Source: Ziziphus jujuba
Lineage: Eukaryota; Streptophyta; Magnoliopsida; Rosales; Rhamnaceae
DNA length: 64,000 nt
Reading direction: 5' to 3'
Assembly: GCF_031755915.1 (NCBI RefSeq)
Contig: NC_083387.1
Coordinates: 17,815,001-17,879,000, forward strand
A program made the position numbers and the translations under genes. Shown here piece after piece: positions 35,251 through 46,794 of this stretch (position 1 is its first letter; each line of letters starts with the position of its first letter). A model generated the notes under the pieces. It was not told the DNA's origin, did no database searches, and saw nothing but the letters and a program-made list of their open reading frames with translations.

Positions 35251-36520
35251 AGACTAAAGCCGATGTCTGAGGTAGATTGACTATTTAGTTAATGTTGCAC
35301 GCTATATTGATAAATTTTACATTTAAAATGTGCAATACAATGGTTTAATCTTGTCACGCATTCAACTTTACTCGTTTAGCATAATAAATCTTGTCTAAGC
35401 TAAATATAAATATGTTGTGTCTAACCATCAATGGTGGTAAATTTTTTTAATGATTTTAGACAAAATAATGATAAAGTTTTTGAAACAAAAGTTATAAGAT
35501 CATTTAAAAAAAAATTAAAAAACAAATCAAAATTCACAAACTTGAACTAAAGCCGACGTTACATACATGTAAAAGCGTTGGCGTATTACATTTTTTAATT
35601 AAATTTTATTTTATTATTATTCTTCACTATTGTAATTTCCATTGATGCTTGTAAATTTTCTAATGATTTTATACAAAATAATCACAAATAATTTTAAACA
35701 AAAATATACAAAATCAATAAAAAAAATAAAATCATGAACAAAATCAAAACATTAAAAAATACACCAGCGCCGACGCTATTTATAAATAATACCGTCGGCT
35801 ATTTTCGACTCTGTTATTTTAAATGTTTTTTTTCTTGTTATCCTCCACTATTGCAATTTCCATTGATTCTTTTAAATGTTTTACAAAAATAGTTAACAAA
35901 CCTCAAAATTTACAAAAGTTCCTAAGATTCAATCAATCAGCAAAGCCATGCTTTTGACATGTAAAGCTTACCCCTTGTGTTTTTATTACTTGTTTATGAA
36001 TGTTATCTTTCACCACTCTAATTTCCATTGATCTTATAAATTGTTTGAATGATTTTAGACAAAATAATGACAAAGGATTCTAAACAAAATCAAAAAAATC
36101 ATTAGAAAGAAAAGAAGTTACAATGAGAATGAAGAAATTAAAAAATGGACCACCGCCGACGCTACGTAAACAAACAAGCATCGGCTTTAGAACAAGAAGT
36201 TTCTTGTTATATGTCAATGTTGTAATTTTGATGATCTTGTTAAATTGCAACATGATTTTAGACAAAAAAAAATGACATATAATTGTAAAAAAAATATAGA
36301 AAATTGTTAAAAAAATATAATTAAACAAATAAATAAATCGAAATGTACACCAACGCTGACCCTATTTAGATATTGTAGCATCGGCGTTTGTCTCTGTTTT
36401 TTTTTTTTTTTTAAATGTCTTTTTTCTTGTTATCCTTCACTACTATTGAAATTTTCATTGATGCTTGTAAATTTTTTAAATGATTTTAGACAAGATAATG
36501 ACTAAGGTTTTGTTACAAAA
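35250..36520 (+). repeat. Diverged repeat array with GCCGACGCTA stem-loop motifs (left part)
   Basis: Units of about 190-220 bp share TTGTAATTTCCATTGATGCTTGTAAATT and ATTTTAGACAAAATAATGA words. Each also has one stem-loop-like motif such as GCCGACGCTATTTATAAATA..CCGTCGGC (around 35,765-35,806), GCCGACGCTACG..GCATCGGC (36,153-36,186) and 36,353-36,383. Units are well diverged from one another. Confidence 0.75.
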
Positions 36521-39130
36521 TCCGTTAACAAACCTCAAAATTTACAAAAATTCCTAAGATTAAATCAATTAGAAAAGCCGACGCTAGATCAAACTTTGCA
36601 CCGATTATGGACAAAATAATTACTAAGGAATTTAGACAAACTTTGCAAACTCCTGTAAAAAATAAAGAAAGTACATAAAGAGATGTTATGATAATTAGGG
36701 GACCAATGCCGATGCTACATTGAAGCTTCATTGTTGTCTTATATATCAATGCTGACGCTAGATCAACCACCACTCGTCGGCTTATGCCACAACATTAGGA
36801 TAATTTATTGATTGTATTGTCTTTGTAATTTTGTTTGCTTCTTGAAAGTTATTGCACTGATTTTGGATAAAATAATTACTGAGTAATTTAAACAAACTTT
36901 GCAAAATCCTATAAAAAATAAAGCAAGAACAAAAAGAAATGATATGTTTATTAGGGGGCCAACGCCGAAGCTACGTTTTTGCTTCATCGTGTCTTATTCA
37001 TCAATGTCAACGCTAGGTCAATGACCATTCGTCGGCTTATGGCCACAACATTAAGATAATTTATTGACAGTATTGCCTTTGTAATTTTGTTTGCTTCTTG
37101 TAAGTTTTTGCACCGATTTTGGACAAAATAATTATTGAGGAATTTAAACAAACTTTGCAAAATCCTGTAAAAAATAAAGAAAGAACAAGAAGAAATGATA
37201 CATTTATTAGGGGACCAACGCTGACGCTACGTTTTCACTTCATCGTCGTTTTATGTGTCAACGCCGACGCTAGTTCAACGATCACTCGTCGGCTTACGGC
37301 CATAACATTAAGATAATTTATTGATTGTATTGCCTTTGTAATTTCGTTTGCTTTTTGTAAAGTTTTGCACCGATTTTGGATAAAATAGTTACTGAGGAAT
37401 TGAAACAAACTTTGCAAAATCATGTGAAAAATAAAGCTAGAACAAAAAGATATGTTATGTTTGTTGAAAATGTGGTAATCTTCCACCTTGTGCAAACCAA
37501 AAAATCCACCAAGGTTTGCACCCTCTTTCTTTCTTTAAAAGAAATATTTTGTTGAATGAACTAATGCAATATTTATGTCTATGTTTTATGTTCCTTTTAA
37601 TATCTTTTGAATGCCTAAGGTTTATTGTATTTAGCTTAGGAATTATCTCTTTGTTGGCTATTGATTTTATTTTATAAAATGGCTATGTGCTGGAAACAGT
37701 GTTTTCAGCAACATAGGTCTATTGTTAGGGTTGGCGTTCTCTGAGATTTTAGAATGGGGTTATGATTTTTGGATATGTTGTAATAGACATATAAATGAAA
37801 ACATAAAAAAAAGAATGACTCAAAAAGGCCTTGGAAAGCCCAAGATATGCAGGTTGCATGTTGGCATAACTGCTGAGATTCCCAGCAGTTATGGCCCACG
37901 GGTTTGAGATGAATTGGAGGCCTTACCCAATTCTTTTGGACTTGGGCTTCTCCAGATTTTATCCTTGATATTTCAAAATGCCACATGCCAAAATTCAAGC
38001 AATTTGGATGGAGATATCCCAGCCTTCCATCTGGTCAAAATAGAAGTACAGGATTAGGTGGAGACAATTTTTTGACATTTAAAATCTCACTAACTCTTGT
38101 CATAATTATGCATTCACATGTAAAACTGGTGGTTGAATGGTTATGTATCATAATTTTAAGTGGGAAATGTGTAAATTTTGAATTTTAAAGACTTCCATTT
38201 GGTCCTACACACACCTCACATGTATGAGACAAATTTTGTATCTATATATGCAACAAATGAATGAAAAGCAAAAATGAATTAGTGTGCTGTCTAGTTTTGT
38301 GTGGCCTACTCTAACATCTTCTCTTCTTCTTCATCTTCTTCTTCTTCCTTCAAAATAAAAACCCTAACAATCCTAAATATCACCATACCAAAAACAAATA
38401 CAAAAATCACCTAAACATCAAACTAAAAACCGGATTAAAGGTTGTGCACAAGACTAACACCTTGTGTACAACACTCTTGGCCAAGTGAAGCTAAAACCAC
38501 ACCAAACTCCAACAATGTTTATTAGGGCACCAATGCCTATGCTACCTTTGCGTTTCATCATCGTCTTATGTGTCAACGCCGATGCTAGTTCAACGACCAC
38601 TTGTCGGTTTAGGACTACAGCATTAGGATAATTTATTGACTGTATTGTCTTTGTAACTTCGTTTGGTTCTTGTAAGTTATTTCACCAATTTTAGACAAAA
38701 TAACTACTGAGGAATTTAAACAAACTTTGCAAAATCCTGTAAAAAATAAAGTAGGAACAAAAATAAATGATATGTTTATTAGGGGACCAACACCGACGCT
38801 ACGTTTTCGCTTCATCATCGTCTTATGTTTCAACGCTGATGCTTGTTCAATGACCACCCGTTGGCTTATGGCCACAATATTAGGATAATTTATTGACTGT
38901 ATTGCCTTTGTAATTTTGTTTGCTTCTTGTAAGTTTTTGCACCGATTTTGGACAAAATAATTACTGAGGAATTTAAATAAACTTTGCAAAATCTTGTAAA
39001 AAATAAAGCAAGAACAAAAAGAAATGATATGTTTATTAGGGGACCAACGCCGAAGCTACGTTTGTGTTTCATCATCGTCTTATGTGTCAATGCCGACACT
39101 AGTTCAACTCGTTGTCTTACGGCCACAAAT
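36520..39130 (+). repeat. Left array of the 257-bp unit in MULE-2 (about 6 copies, split by a solo LTR)
   Basis: The anchor TTTTGGACAAAATAATTACTGAGG occurs at about 36,605, 36,865, 37,121, 37,378, 38,693 and 38,950. The spacings are 256-260 bp. The one long gap (1,315 bp) becomes exactly 257 when the solo LTR and its target duplication (1,058 bp) are removed. Each unit has CAACGCCGACGCTACGTTT, CAACGCCGACGCTAGTTCAACGACCACTCGTCGGCTTA, GCCACAACATTAGGATAATTTATTGA and TTCTTGTAAGTTTTTGCACCG words, with variants. Confidence 0.93.
37462..38514. mobile_element. Solo LTR (1,053 bp) inserted in the MULE-2 left array
   Basis: Starts TGTTGAAAATGTGG and ends ACTCCAACA. It is flanked by ATGTT at 37,457-37,461 and 38,515-38,519. 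No internal region is present. Its length, TGTTGAA start, CAGCAACATAG word and CTTCTTCTTC-rich 3' part resemble the copia LTRs at 28,664 and 32,625, so it probably belongs to a related copia lineage. It arose by recombination between the LTRs of a full element. Confidence 0.92.
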
Positions 39131-40300
39131 TTAGGATAATTTTATGGCTATCTTGCATTTGTAATTTCATTTAATGCGTGTAAATTTCTCGACTGATTTT
39201 GGTCAAAATAAGTACACATAAATTTTAAAAAAACTTTCAATCTCATTTATAAAATGTGAAAATTACAGAATAATTCAAAATGTTTTAATGTGGAACAAAG
39301 CCGACATTAAGGTAAATCTTGAAAGTCAGTGTATATACACACCGATGCTACGTTAACGAGTCCACATCATTTTAATACGGAACAAATGTAAGCAAATCAT
39401 CAAAAAAACAACAAACTTTTATAGTGATTATTACAAAATACGAAAACTGTCGCTGTTGACTTGTACCCGGGTCGGCTTAGTTCTCGTCGTTTATATATAT
39501 ATATATATATATATTTTATGTCATCCTGCACCGTTGTAATTAACACTGATGTTGAAAAATTTTCTAATGAATTATTGTAGACAAAATTATATCAAAGGAA
39601 TTTAAACAAAAGTAAGAAAATCATTAAAAAGTACAAATTGTCAAAGAAAATTGACAAAAATTACAAATAGTAAAGCCCACACTGTTGACATGAACCGACG
39701 TCGGCGTAGGCCTTATTTTTTAATTTTTTTCCTGTTTATCCTTCACTGTTGTAATTGCCATTGATGCTTGTAATTATTCGAATGAATTATTTAAGACAAC
39801 ATTATAACAAAGGAATTTAAATTTTAAATGACCAAAGCCAATGCTATTTGCATGTACCAGCGTCGGCATAGGCCTCCTTTTAATATTTTTTTTTGTTCTT
39901 TTGTATCCTTAACAAAGTTTAAAAGAAAATTGAAAAACTTAAAAAATACTGAATCCAACGCTATTCACATATACCAACATCGGCATATGCCTCATTGATG
40001 CGTGTACTTATTCGGATGAATTGTATAAGACAAACTTATAACAAAGGAATTTAAACAAAAGTAAGAAAACCATTAAAAAAAATGAAAGTTTAAAAGAGAA
40101 TAGAAAAACGTTAAAAATACCAAAGCCATCGCCGTTAGCTTGTACCAGCGTTGCCTTAGGCCTCATTTTTTAAATTTCTTTTCCTTTTTATCCGTCAATG
40201 TTGTCATGACCATTGATGCTTGTAATTCGAATGAATTGTTTAAGACAAAATTATAACAAAGGAATTTAAACGATAGTAAGAAAATTATTAAAAAAAAAAC
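39130..40300 (+). repeat. Diverged stem-loop repeat array (continuation)
   Basis: About five units of 150-200 bp. Each has AAAGCC(G/A)ACGCTRTT..CATGTACCRGCGTCGGCRTAGG-like motifs (39,300-39,350, 39,450-39,480, 39,673-39,710, 39,835-39,870, 39,955-39,990, 40,125-40,160) and a TGTAATT..CATTGATGCTTGTAATTATTCGAATGAATT block. They are related to the units at 35.2-36.5 kb. Confidence 0.75.
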
Positions 40301-40479
40301 GATTTTGTTAACAAAAAATAAAAAATCCCATACAATACATAAAAACAAAATGTTTTTGACAAAAGCTACAAAATCATTATTTAATAAATTAATAATAAGT
40401 ACCAAAGAATGAACAAAATTTACAAAACCCAATGAGGCCACCAAGCACTGAAGTACAGGCAAATTAGTGGTTCTCACAT

Positions 40480-42435
40480 GTGAGTTCAAGTTTTTGTGAG
40501 GTATTTGTTCCCTAATGATGTCCTGCATTATCATCATTATGTAGTAACCACATTCCATACTACTAAGCTGCTTAGGAGTCTACGTTTGCAACCATAAATG
40601 TTAACGTCATATTATGTAAGAAATACTACATGTTGATAAGTATGTAAACTAACAACAATAATTCTCAATTTAAACCATCCTAATTTACCTGTGTATGGGT
40701 TTCCAGTCAATTTTTTTTTGTGGTTACACTCATGGTCTCTCTCTTCCATGCAACGAATGCACTATATCAACACATACATTTTAGCATTATTATAATATTA
40801 TGAAATTTTTATAAATTTTATTACAAATAAATTATTAAAATTAAGTTTCTATTGAACTTACTTGTCGATCATCTTCCTAAAGTCCTTATGGATTTCATCG
40901 TTATGGCTTGCCTAAGAATCAAAAAACCAAGTTGTTATGTAGAATGGGTCAACAGCCCCTAACATCCAATGATTTCTACAAAACCAATAATAAATTATTA
41001 GTTAATATATGCATAACTATTAAATTACTTGGCTAACTAATTATTGGAACTTAACACCACATATCCTGAACAGTACGGAAAGAACCATAATTGGTTGCGA
41101 ATTGTAGATCTCCATCTACCCACAATATTTTTCGTTCTAGCGTTTTGATCTGCATAATCAACTGGTGCAGTCAGTGTAGGATGAACAAAGCAAAACTTTC
41201 GTGCACTATGTGTGGTTTCCAATCCAGTATATAAGTGTCTGCCAAAATCATTTGAAGTATGTACAAGTAAATAGAAAATTTGATATTGATAATTATAATT
41301 GATTGAATTGAAATTTTAGACACTCTATACATGGATGTAGTTTTGTTACATAATGTAGAACAATATGCATTCTGTAGATATTTCCCACCTGTTACAAAAA
41401 TCAAGGATGTCAGCCTTCGCTATGCGCAATTGGTCTACATCCCCTACACTTCCTTTCTCTATGTCGAACATCTACTATGATTTATATCCATGGCCTCGAT
41501 CCGGCTTAGCAACACCCGAATGGGCGGGGTAAAAACTAAGGGATCACCACATTGGTCATCCTCGACATAGGTTTCCTCCTCGGGAGATACACATGTCTCC
41601 TCCACATGTGGTACATGTGTCTCCTCCACAGGTGGTGGGTTAGAACTATATGGAACTTCTTCCACATGTGTCTCCTCCATATGTGCCTCCTCCACGTGTG
41701 ACTCCTCCACATGTGTATCCTCTATAGGTGGTACATATGGTAGGTTGGACATTCCCTATAAATATCAAGAGAACATTATTTAAGTACATCAGCACCATCC
41801 TACATAGATGAAAGTTATACATGCAAATATCACAAATAATCCCATGAAGTTGTACCTCTATATTTTGGATAATGACAAGATTTGAAGGCCATGCAAGTAA
41901 TGCACATGCGGCTTCTCCAACTTGCATATATTTAGACATCGGAATAGGCAAAGGGGCAATGGTTGGAACACCTCATCTACAATGACCTTCAAACGATGCA
42001 AACCTAGCATAACACCGTCGCATCTATCCATTGGGAGAGAAGGGACCACAGTGCCACGTGCTACAATATTATGGACACTGCCTTGGGCAAGCTAGCAATC
42101 GACACCTTGCGTAACAAACAATGTTATAAATTAATTAGTACATATCTAATTGCACACTTCACATGGATGTGACAATAAAATATATAAGTTCAATAATTTT
42201 TAAACAGTGAAAATAAAAGTAGAAAAATTATATATGATTGATAAATTTAAAGTTGACTTATTTGTGAGTTGTCAAAAAACCTCTGAAATTGTCTTTTGTG
42301 GCGGATGGACAGAAGGAGCATCAAGGCTATGATGTGATGGCGTCGGGAAATTGCCAACATCGTCATCATGTATCACAACCTCGTCGTGTGCCTCATTGGG
42401 CGATGATTGCTCACCATGTGTTTGGTACCTAAACC
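40480..42435 (-). pseudogene. ULP1-type cysteine protease gene remnant (MULE-2 cargo)
   Basis: Read right to left on the minus strand. An acidic/His-rich N-terminal piece (HGEQSSPNEAHDEVVIHDDD, about 42,430-42,290) comes first. Next is a DUF8039-like block (VMLGLHRLKVIVDEV..LPIPMSKYMQVGEAA..AWPSNLVI, about 42,060-41,870) with a frame change. A repetitive HVEE(T/S/A) segment follows (41,750-41,600), then a piece ending RNQLWFFPYCSG (about 41,060). An exon with catalytic His and Asp (NHWMLGAVDPFYITTWFFDS, about 40,972-40,915) comes after that. The last exon has the catalytic Cys (SMECGYYIMMIMQDII, about 40,560-40,510). The catalytic order H..D..C and the ECGYYVM-like motif identify a C48/ULP1 protease. 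A TAG directly follows FFDS and the N-terminal part is frame-shifted, so it is broken. These proteases remove SUMO-like tags in cells; their role in MULEs is unknown. Confidence 0.75.
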
Positions 42436-43870
42436 CTAAATAGATAAAGAAAAAAAAATACCGACGCTACCTAATCCCTACAGCATCGTCTTTAATTTGG
42501 TAAATTTTCTAATAATTTGATAATTTTAATTGACTGTGTATATTTTGTGTAAAATCCTAGGTCATTATGTTGTTCAAATCATTAACAAACTTTGCAAGCT
42601 AAATGCAACTTACAAGATATAAAAAAAAGGTGAAGCCGACGCTATGTCACAATGATAGCGTCGGCGTTAGTTCTAATTTATGGATTGTCTGTGTGAATGG
42701 AGTTTTATATTTTCAATGCTTTTGTATATGTTGTTTAAAATCCTTTGTAATGATGTTTTCTTTAAATATTAAAAATATTTACGAGATCAATGGAAATTAC
42801 AATAGGGAAGATTATTGTTAGAATTTTTTTTTGAATATTTTTTTTCTATATGATTTATTTAACTTGTGTTTAGAATAATTTGAAATGATGTATTTTAAAA
42901 TCATTAGAAATATTTACTTGACATCATGTTGGTTTTGAAATCATTAACTATAACAAGGAAAATAAAAATTAATGAGGCATAAGCCGACGCTATAACATGT
43001 CAATCGCGTTGGCATTGCTTTTTTTTTTCTTTTTTTTGTTCGTATTTGCTAGGATTTTTTGTTATTTTCTCTGTCAAGTGACGTTTTTTGAAAATTGTGT
43101 CAATTACTTAGCATAATGGTCAAACGGGTAAGGCTTCTAAAAAATTAACAGTTTAACAGTTATGTTACAAGCCGTATGCATATGGATGGGACAAGTTCTT
43201 TTCCCTTTTGGGGAGATTGATCGGTGAAGAATAGTAAGCATCATTAATATTGATGGAGTGGACATGTTTTCCATCCCAGGGTTTCTTTAATTATTTATAT
43301 TTGAATAATTAAGTAGGCGATATTTTTTGAGCAAAAATATTTACACTTTCTGTGTCAACTACTCTAATTAATGGTAAAACTAATATTGGAATCAATTGAC
43401 GAAGGAATTGAAGCGTTGGTAGTGTGGCGTCCAAATTTCTATAGTCTTAAATTAACATCGATGTTTATCAGATCGACTTTTAATTGTTTGACTAATTTCC
43501 AAGATTTTGTCTCTCTTGTCGACCCACTCAGCGAAGAGATTTGCTATTGCCAATTTTGGAAAAGTGAATAAATCAATGAATTTAAGTAATAAATATTTGT
43601 CAGAAAACCCTAAATGTTTTTGCAACATATCAAACTGTATCTGACCAAATTGGGTTTTTTAGCAAATTGAGGACACTGGTCAGCACTATTATTATGTGCG
43701 TTTTTCGATCCACAATCTTCTCTTTTACTGTGTCTGCTACTTCACTATGTCAACTATTCGTTATAATGATACAACCTATGTTAAAGTTCGTATGAATTGT
43801 TCATTGTTACATTCAGAGTAATTCTACCACTGTTTTGTTTTGTTTTATTTTTATTTTTATTATGTTGGCT
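42436..43870. other. MULE-2 middle region with isolated stem-loop motifs
   Basis: AT-rich. Two clear stem-loops stand out: AAGCCGACGCTATG..ATAGCGTCGGCGTT at 42,632-42,667 and AAGCCGACGCTATAACATG..CGCGTTGGC at 42,980-43,014. Short open frames (for example 43,371-43,571) are not recognised. Confidence 0.55.
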
Positions 43871-43872
43871 TT

Positions 43873-44467
43873 GGATATATTTTCATTTTCGAATTGCCAC
43901 TAATGGGGTTCTTAAGAAAGTCAAGAATCCTCCTTGGCGAGGCATCGATTTTGAGGACAATCTCATCATGATTCTCCAAACAACTTTCAGAACCGAGGAT
44001 TTTGATAGGGTCGAAGGGATTCTGGTGGGTAGAGGCGTGGAGATGAAGCTAGAAATAGAGACAATGAAGGAAGATTTTTCTATTACAATAAGAAAGGGAT
44101 TTTTAGATAAGGTTTTATAGGAGATGGAGTTGAAAAGCACGAATGAGAGAGTAGAAAAACTGCCTGTATGAACATTATGCGAACGTTCATACGGGCATTC
44201 GCACTTTTCAACTCCATCTTCTATTGAACCTAATCTAAAAATCCCTTTCTTTCTGTAACAGACAAATCTTCCTTCATTGTCTCTATTTCTGGCTTCATCT
44301 CTGTGCCTCTACCCACCAGAATCCCCTCGACACTTTCAAAATCCTCGGTTATGAAAGCTATTCCGAGAATCATGATGAGCTTTTCCTTCTTAGAATCGAT
44401 GCCTTGAGAGGAGGATTCTCAACTTTCATAATAATCTCATCGGTGTCAATTCCAAAATGAAAATATA
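43873..44467. repeat. Long inverted repeat (hairpin), arms of about 270 bp
   Basis: Left arm 43,873-44,145 and right arm about 44,195-44,467 are reverse complements with roughly 80-85% identity by eye. Shared blocks include GGCATCGATT, GAGGATTTTGA, GGGATTCTGGTGGGTAGAGGC, GAAATAGAGACAATGAAGGA and GATGGAGTTGAAAAG. The loop holds a smaller palindrome, GTATGAAC..GTTCATAC. The left arm is an open frame (43,797-44,120) I do not recognise. A transcript would fold into a long hairpin. Confidence 0.88.
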
Positions 44468-44639
44468 ACCGAAGCCGACGCAACTACATGTCCACCGCGT
44501 CGCCTTTGGTGCATGTTCTAATTACCATTGAATAAATAAATAAATATGGTTTTAATTTTGTTACAAATTGTGGATATATTGTGTCAAATCCTTTGTAATT
44601 AAGCTTTCTAAACTATCTAAAAACTTTTACACGATCATT

Positions 44640-46794
44640 GGAACTGACAAATGGAATACAGTAACTATTTTGCCCAAAATCGATGCAGAACCTTACCATC
44701 ATCAAACGAAATTGCAAATACAATACAGTTAATAAAGTATCCTAATTTTGTGGACATAAGCTGACGGGTGGTCGTTGATCTAGCGTTGGCATTTCCACCT
44801 AAGACGACAATGAAATGTCAATGTAGCGTTGGCGTTGGTCCCCTAATAAACATAACATATCATTTTGTTCTAGCTTTATTCTTCACATGATTTTGTAAAG
44901 TTTGTTTCAATTCCTCAGTAACTATTTTGTCCAAAATCGGTGCAAAAACCTACCACTATCAAACGAAATTACAAAGGCAATACAGTAAATAAATTATCCT
45001 AATTTTGTGGGTGTGAGCCGACGAGTGGTCGTTGATCTAGCATCAGCATTTCTTCATAAGATGATGATGAAGCGTCCACGTAGCATCGGCGTTAGTCGCT
45101 TAATAAACACAACATATCTTTCTGTTCTTGCATTATTCTTTACATGATTTTGCAAAGTTTGTTTCAATTCATAAGTAACTATTTTGTCCACAATCGGTAC
45201 AAAAACTTACCACCATCGACAATTGATGCAAAAACTTACAACAATCAAACGTAATTACAAAGGCAATACAGCCAATAAATTATCCTAATTTTGTGGACGT
45301 AAGCTGACGAGTGGTCGTTGATCTAGCATCAGCGTTTCCTCCTAAGATGATGATGAAATGTCAATGTAGCATCGGCATTGAACATAACATATCTTTTTGT
45401 TCTAGCTTTATTCTTTACATGATTTTGCAAAGTTTGTTTAAATTCCTCAGTAATTATTTAGTCCAAAATCGGTGCAAAAACTTACAAGAATCAAACAAAA
45501 TTACAAAGGCAATACAGTCAATAAATTATCCTAATTTTGTGGACGTAAGCCAACGAGTGGTTGTTGATCTAGCATTAGTATTTCCTCCTAAGACGACGAT
45601 GAAACGTCAACGTAGCGTCGGTGTTGGTCCCCTAATAAACATAACATATCTTTTTGGTCTAGCTTTATTCTTTACATGATTTTGCAAAGTTTGTTTCAAT
45701 TCCTAAGTAACTATTTTTTCCAAAATCGGTGCAAAAACTTACTACCATCAAACAAAATTACAAAGGCAACACAATCAATAAATTATCCTAATTTTGTGGC
45801 CATAAGCTGACGAGTGGTCGTTGATCTAGCGTTAGCGTTTCTTCCTAAGAAGATGATGAAGCGTCCATGTAGCGTTAGCATTGGTCCCCTAATGAACATA
45901 ACATATCTTTTTGTTCTAGCTTTATTCTTTACATGATTTTGCAAAGTTTGTTTCAATTCCTAAGTAACTATTTTGTCCACAATTGGTGCAAAAACTTACC
46001 ACCATCCAAAATCGGTGCAAAAACTTACAACAATTAAATGAAATTACAAAGGCAATACAGCCAATAAATTATCCTAATTTTATGGATGTAAGCCGAAGAG
46101 TGGTCGTTGATCTAGCATCAGTGTTTCTCCTAAGACGACAATGAAACGTCAATGTAGCGTCGACGTTGGTCCCCTAATAAACATAACATATCTTTTTGTT
46201 CTAGGTTTATTTTCAACATGATTTTGCAAAGTTTATTTGAATTCATCAGTAATTTATTTGACCAAAATCGGTGCAAAAACTTACAAGAATCAAATGAAAC
46301 TGCAAAGGTAATACAGTCAATAAATTATTCTAATTTTGTGGACATAAGACGATGAGTGGTCGTTGATCTAGCATCGGCGTTTCCCCCTGAGACGACAATG
46401 AAACGTCAATGTAGCGTCGACGTTGGTTCCCTAATGAACTTAATATATCTTTTTGTTCTAGGTTTATTCTTTACATGATTTTGCCAAGTTTGTTTGAATT
46501 CCTCAGTAATTATTTTGACCAAAATTGATGCAAAAACTTACAAGAATAAAACGAAATTAAAAAGGTATTATAGTCAATAAATTATCCTAATTTTGTGGAC
46601 TTAAGCTGACGAGTGGTCGTTGATCTAGTATCGGCGTTTCTTCCTAAGACGACGATGAGGCGTCAACGTAGCATGGGTGTTGGTCCCCTAATAAACATGA
46701 CATATCTTTTTGTGCTAGCTTTATTCTTTACATGATTTTGCAAAGTTTGTTTGAATTCCTCAGTAATTATTTTGACCAAAATCGGTGCAAAAAC
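44640..46794 (-). repeat. Right array of the 257-bp unit in MULE-2, opposite orientation (about 9 copies)
   Basis: The reverse-complement anchor CAGTAACTATTTTGTCCAAAATCGG occurs about every 254-282 bp, near 44,666, 44,923, 45,180, 45,455, 45,709, 45,971, 46,253, 46,513 and 46,768. Units match the left array (36.5-39.1 kb) in reverse orientation, with GAGTGGTCGTTGATCTAGC, AACGTAGCGTCGGCGTTGG and CCCCTAATAAACATAACATATC words. The last unit runs without a gap into the 3' end of the transposase remnant at 46,795. Confidence 0.93.

Noticed and set aside
45311..45679. 122-codon forward frame, and similar minus-strand frames in the left array
   Set aside because: They are translations of the 257-bp repeat unit and appear in several units with different ends.
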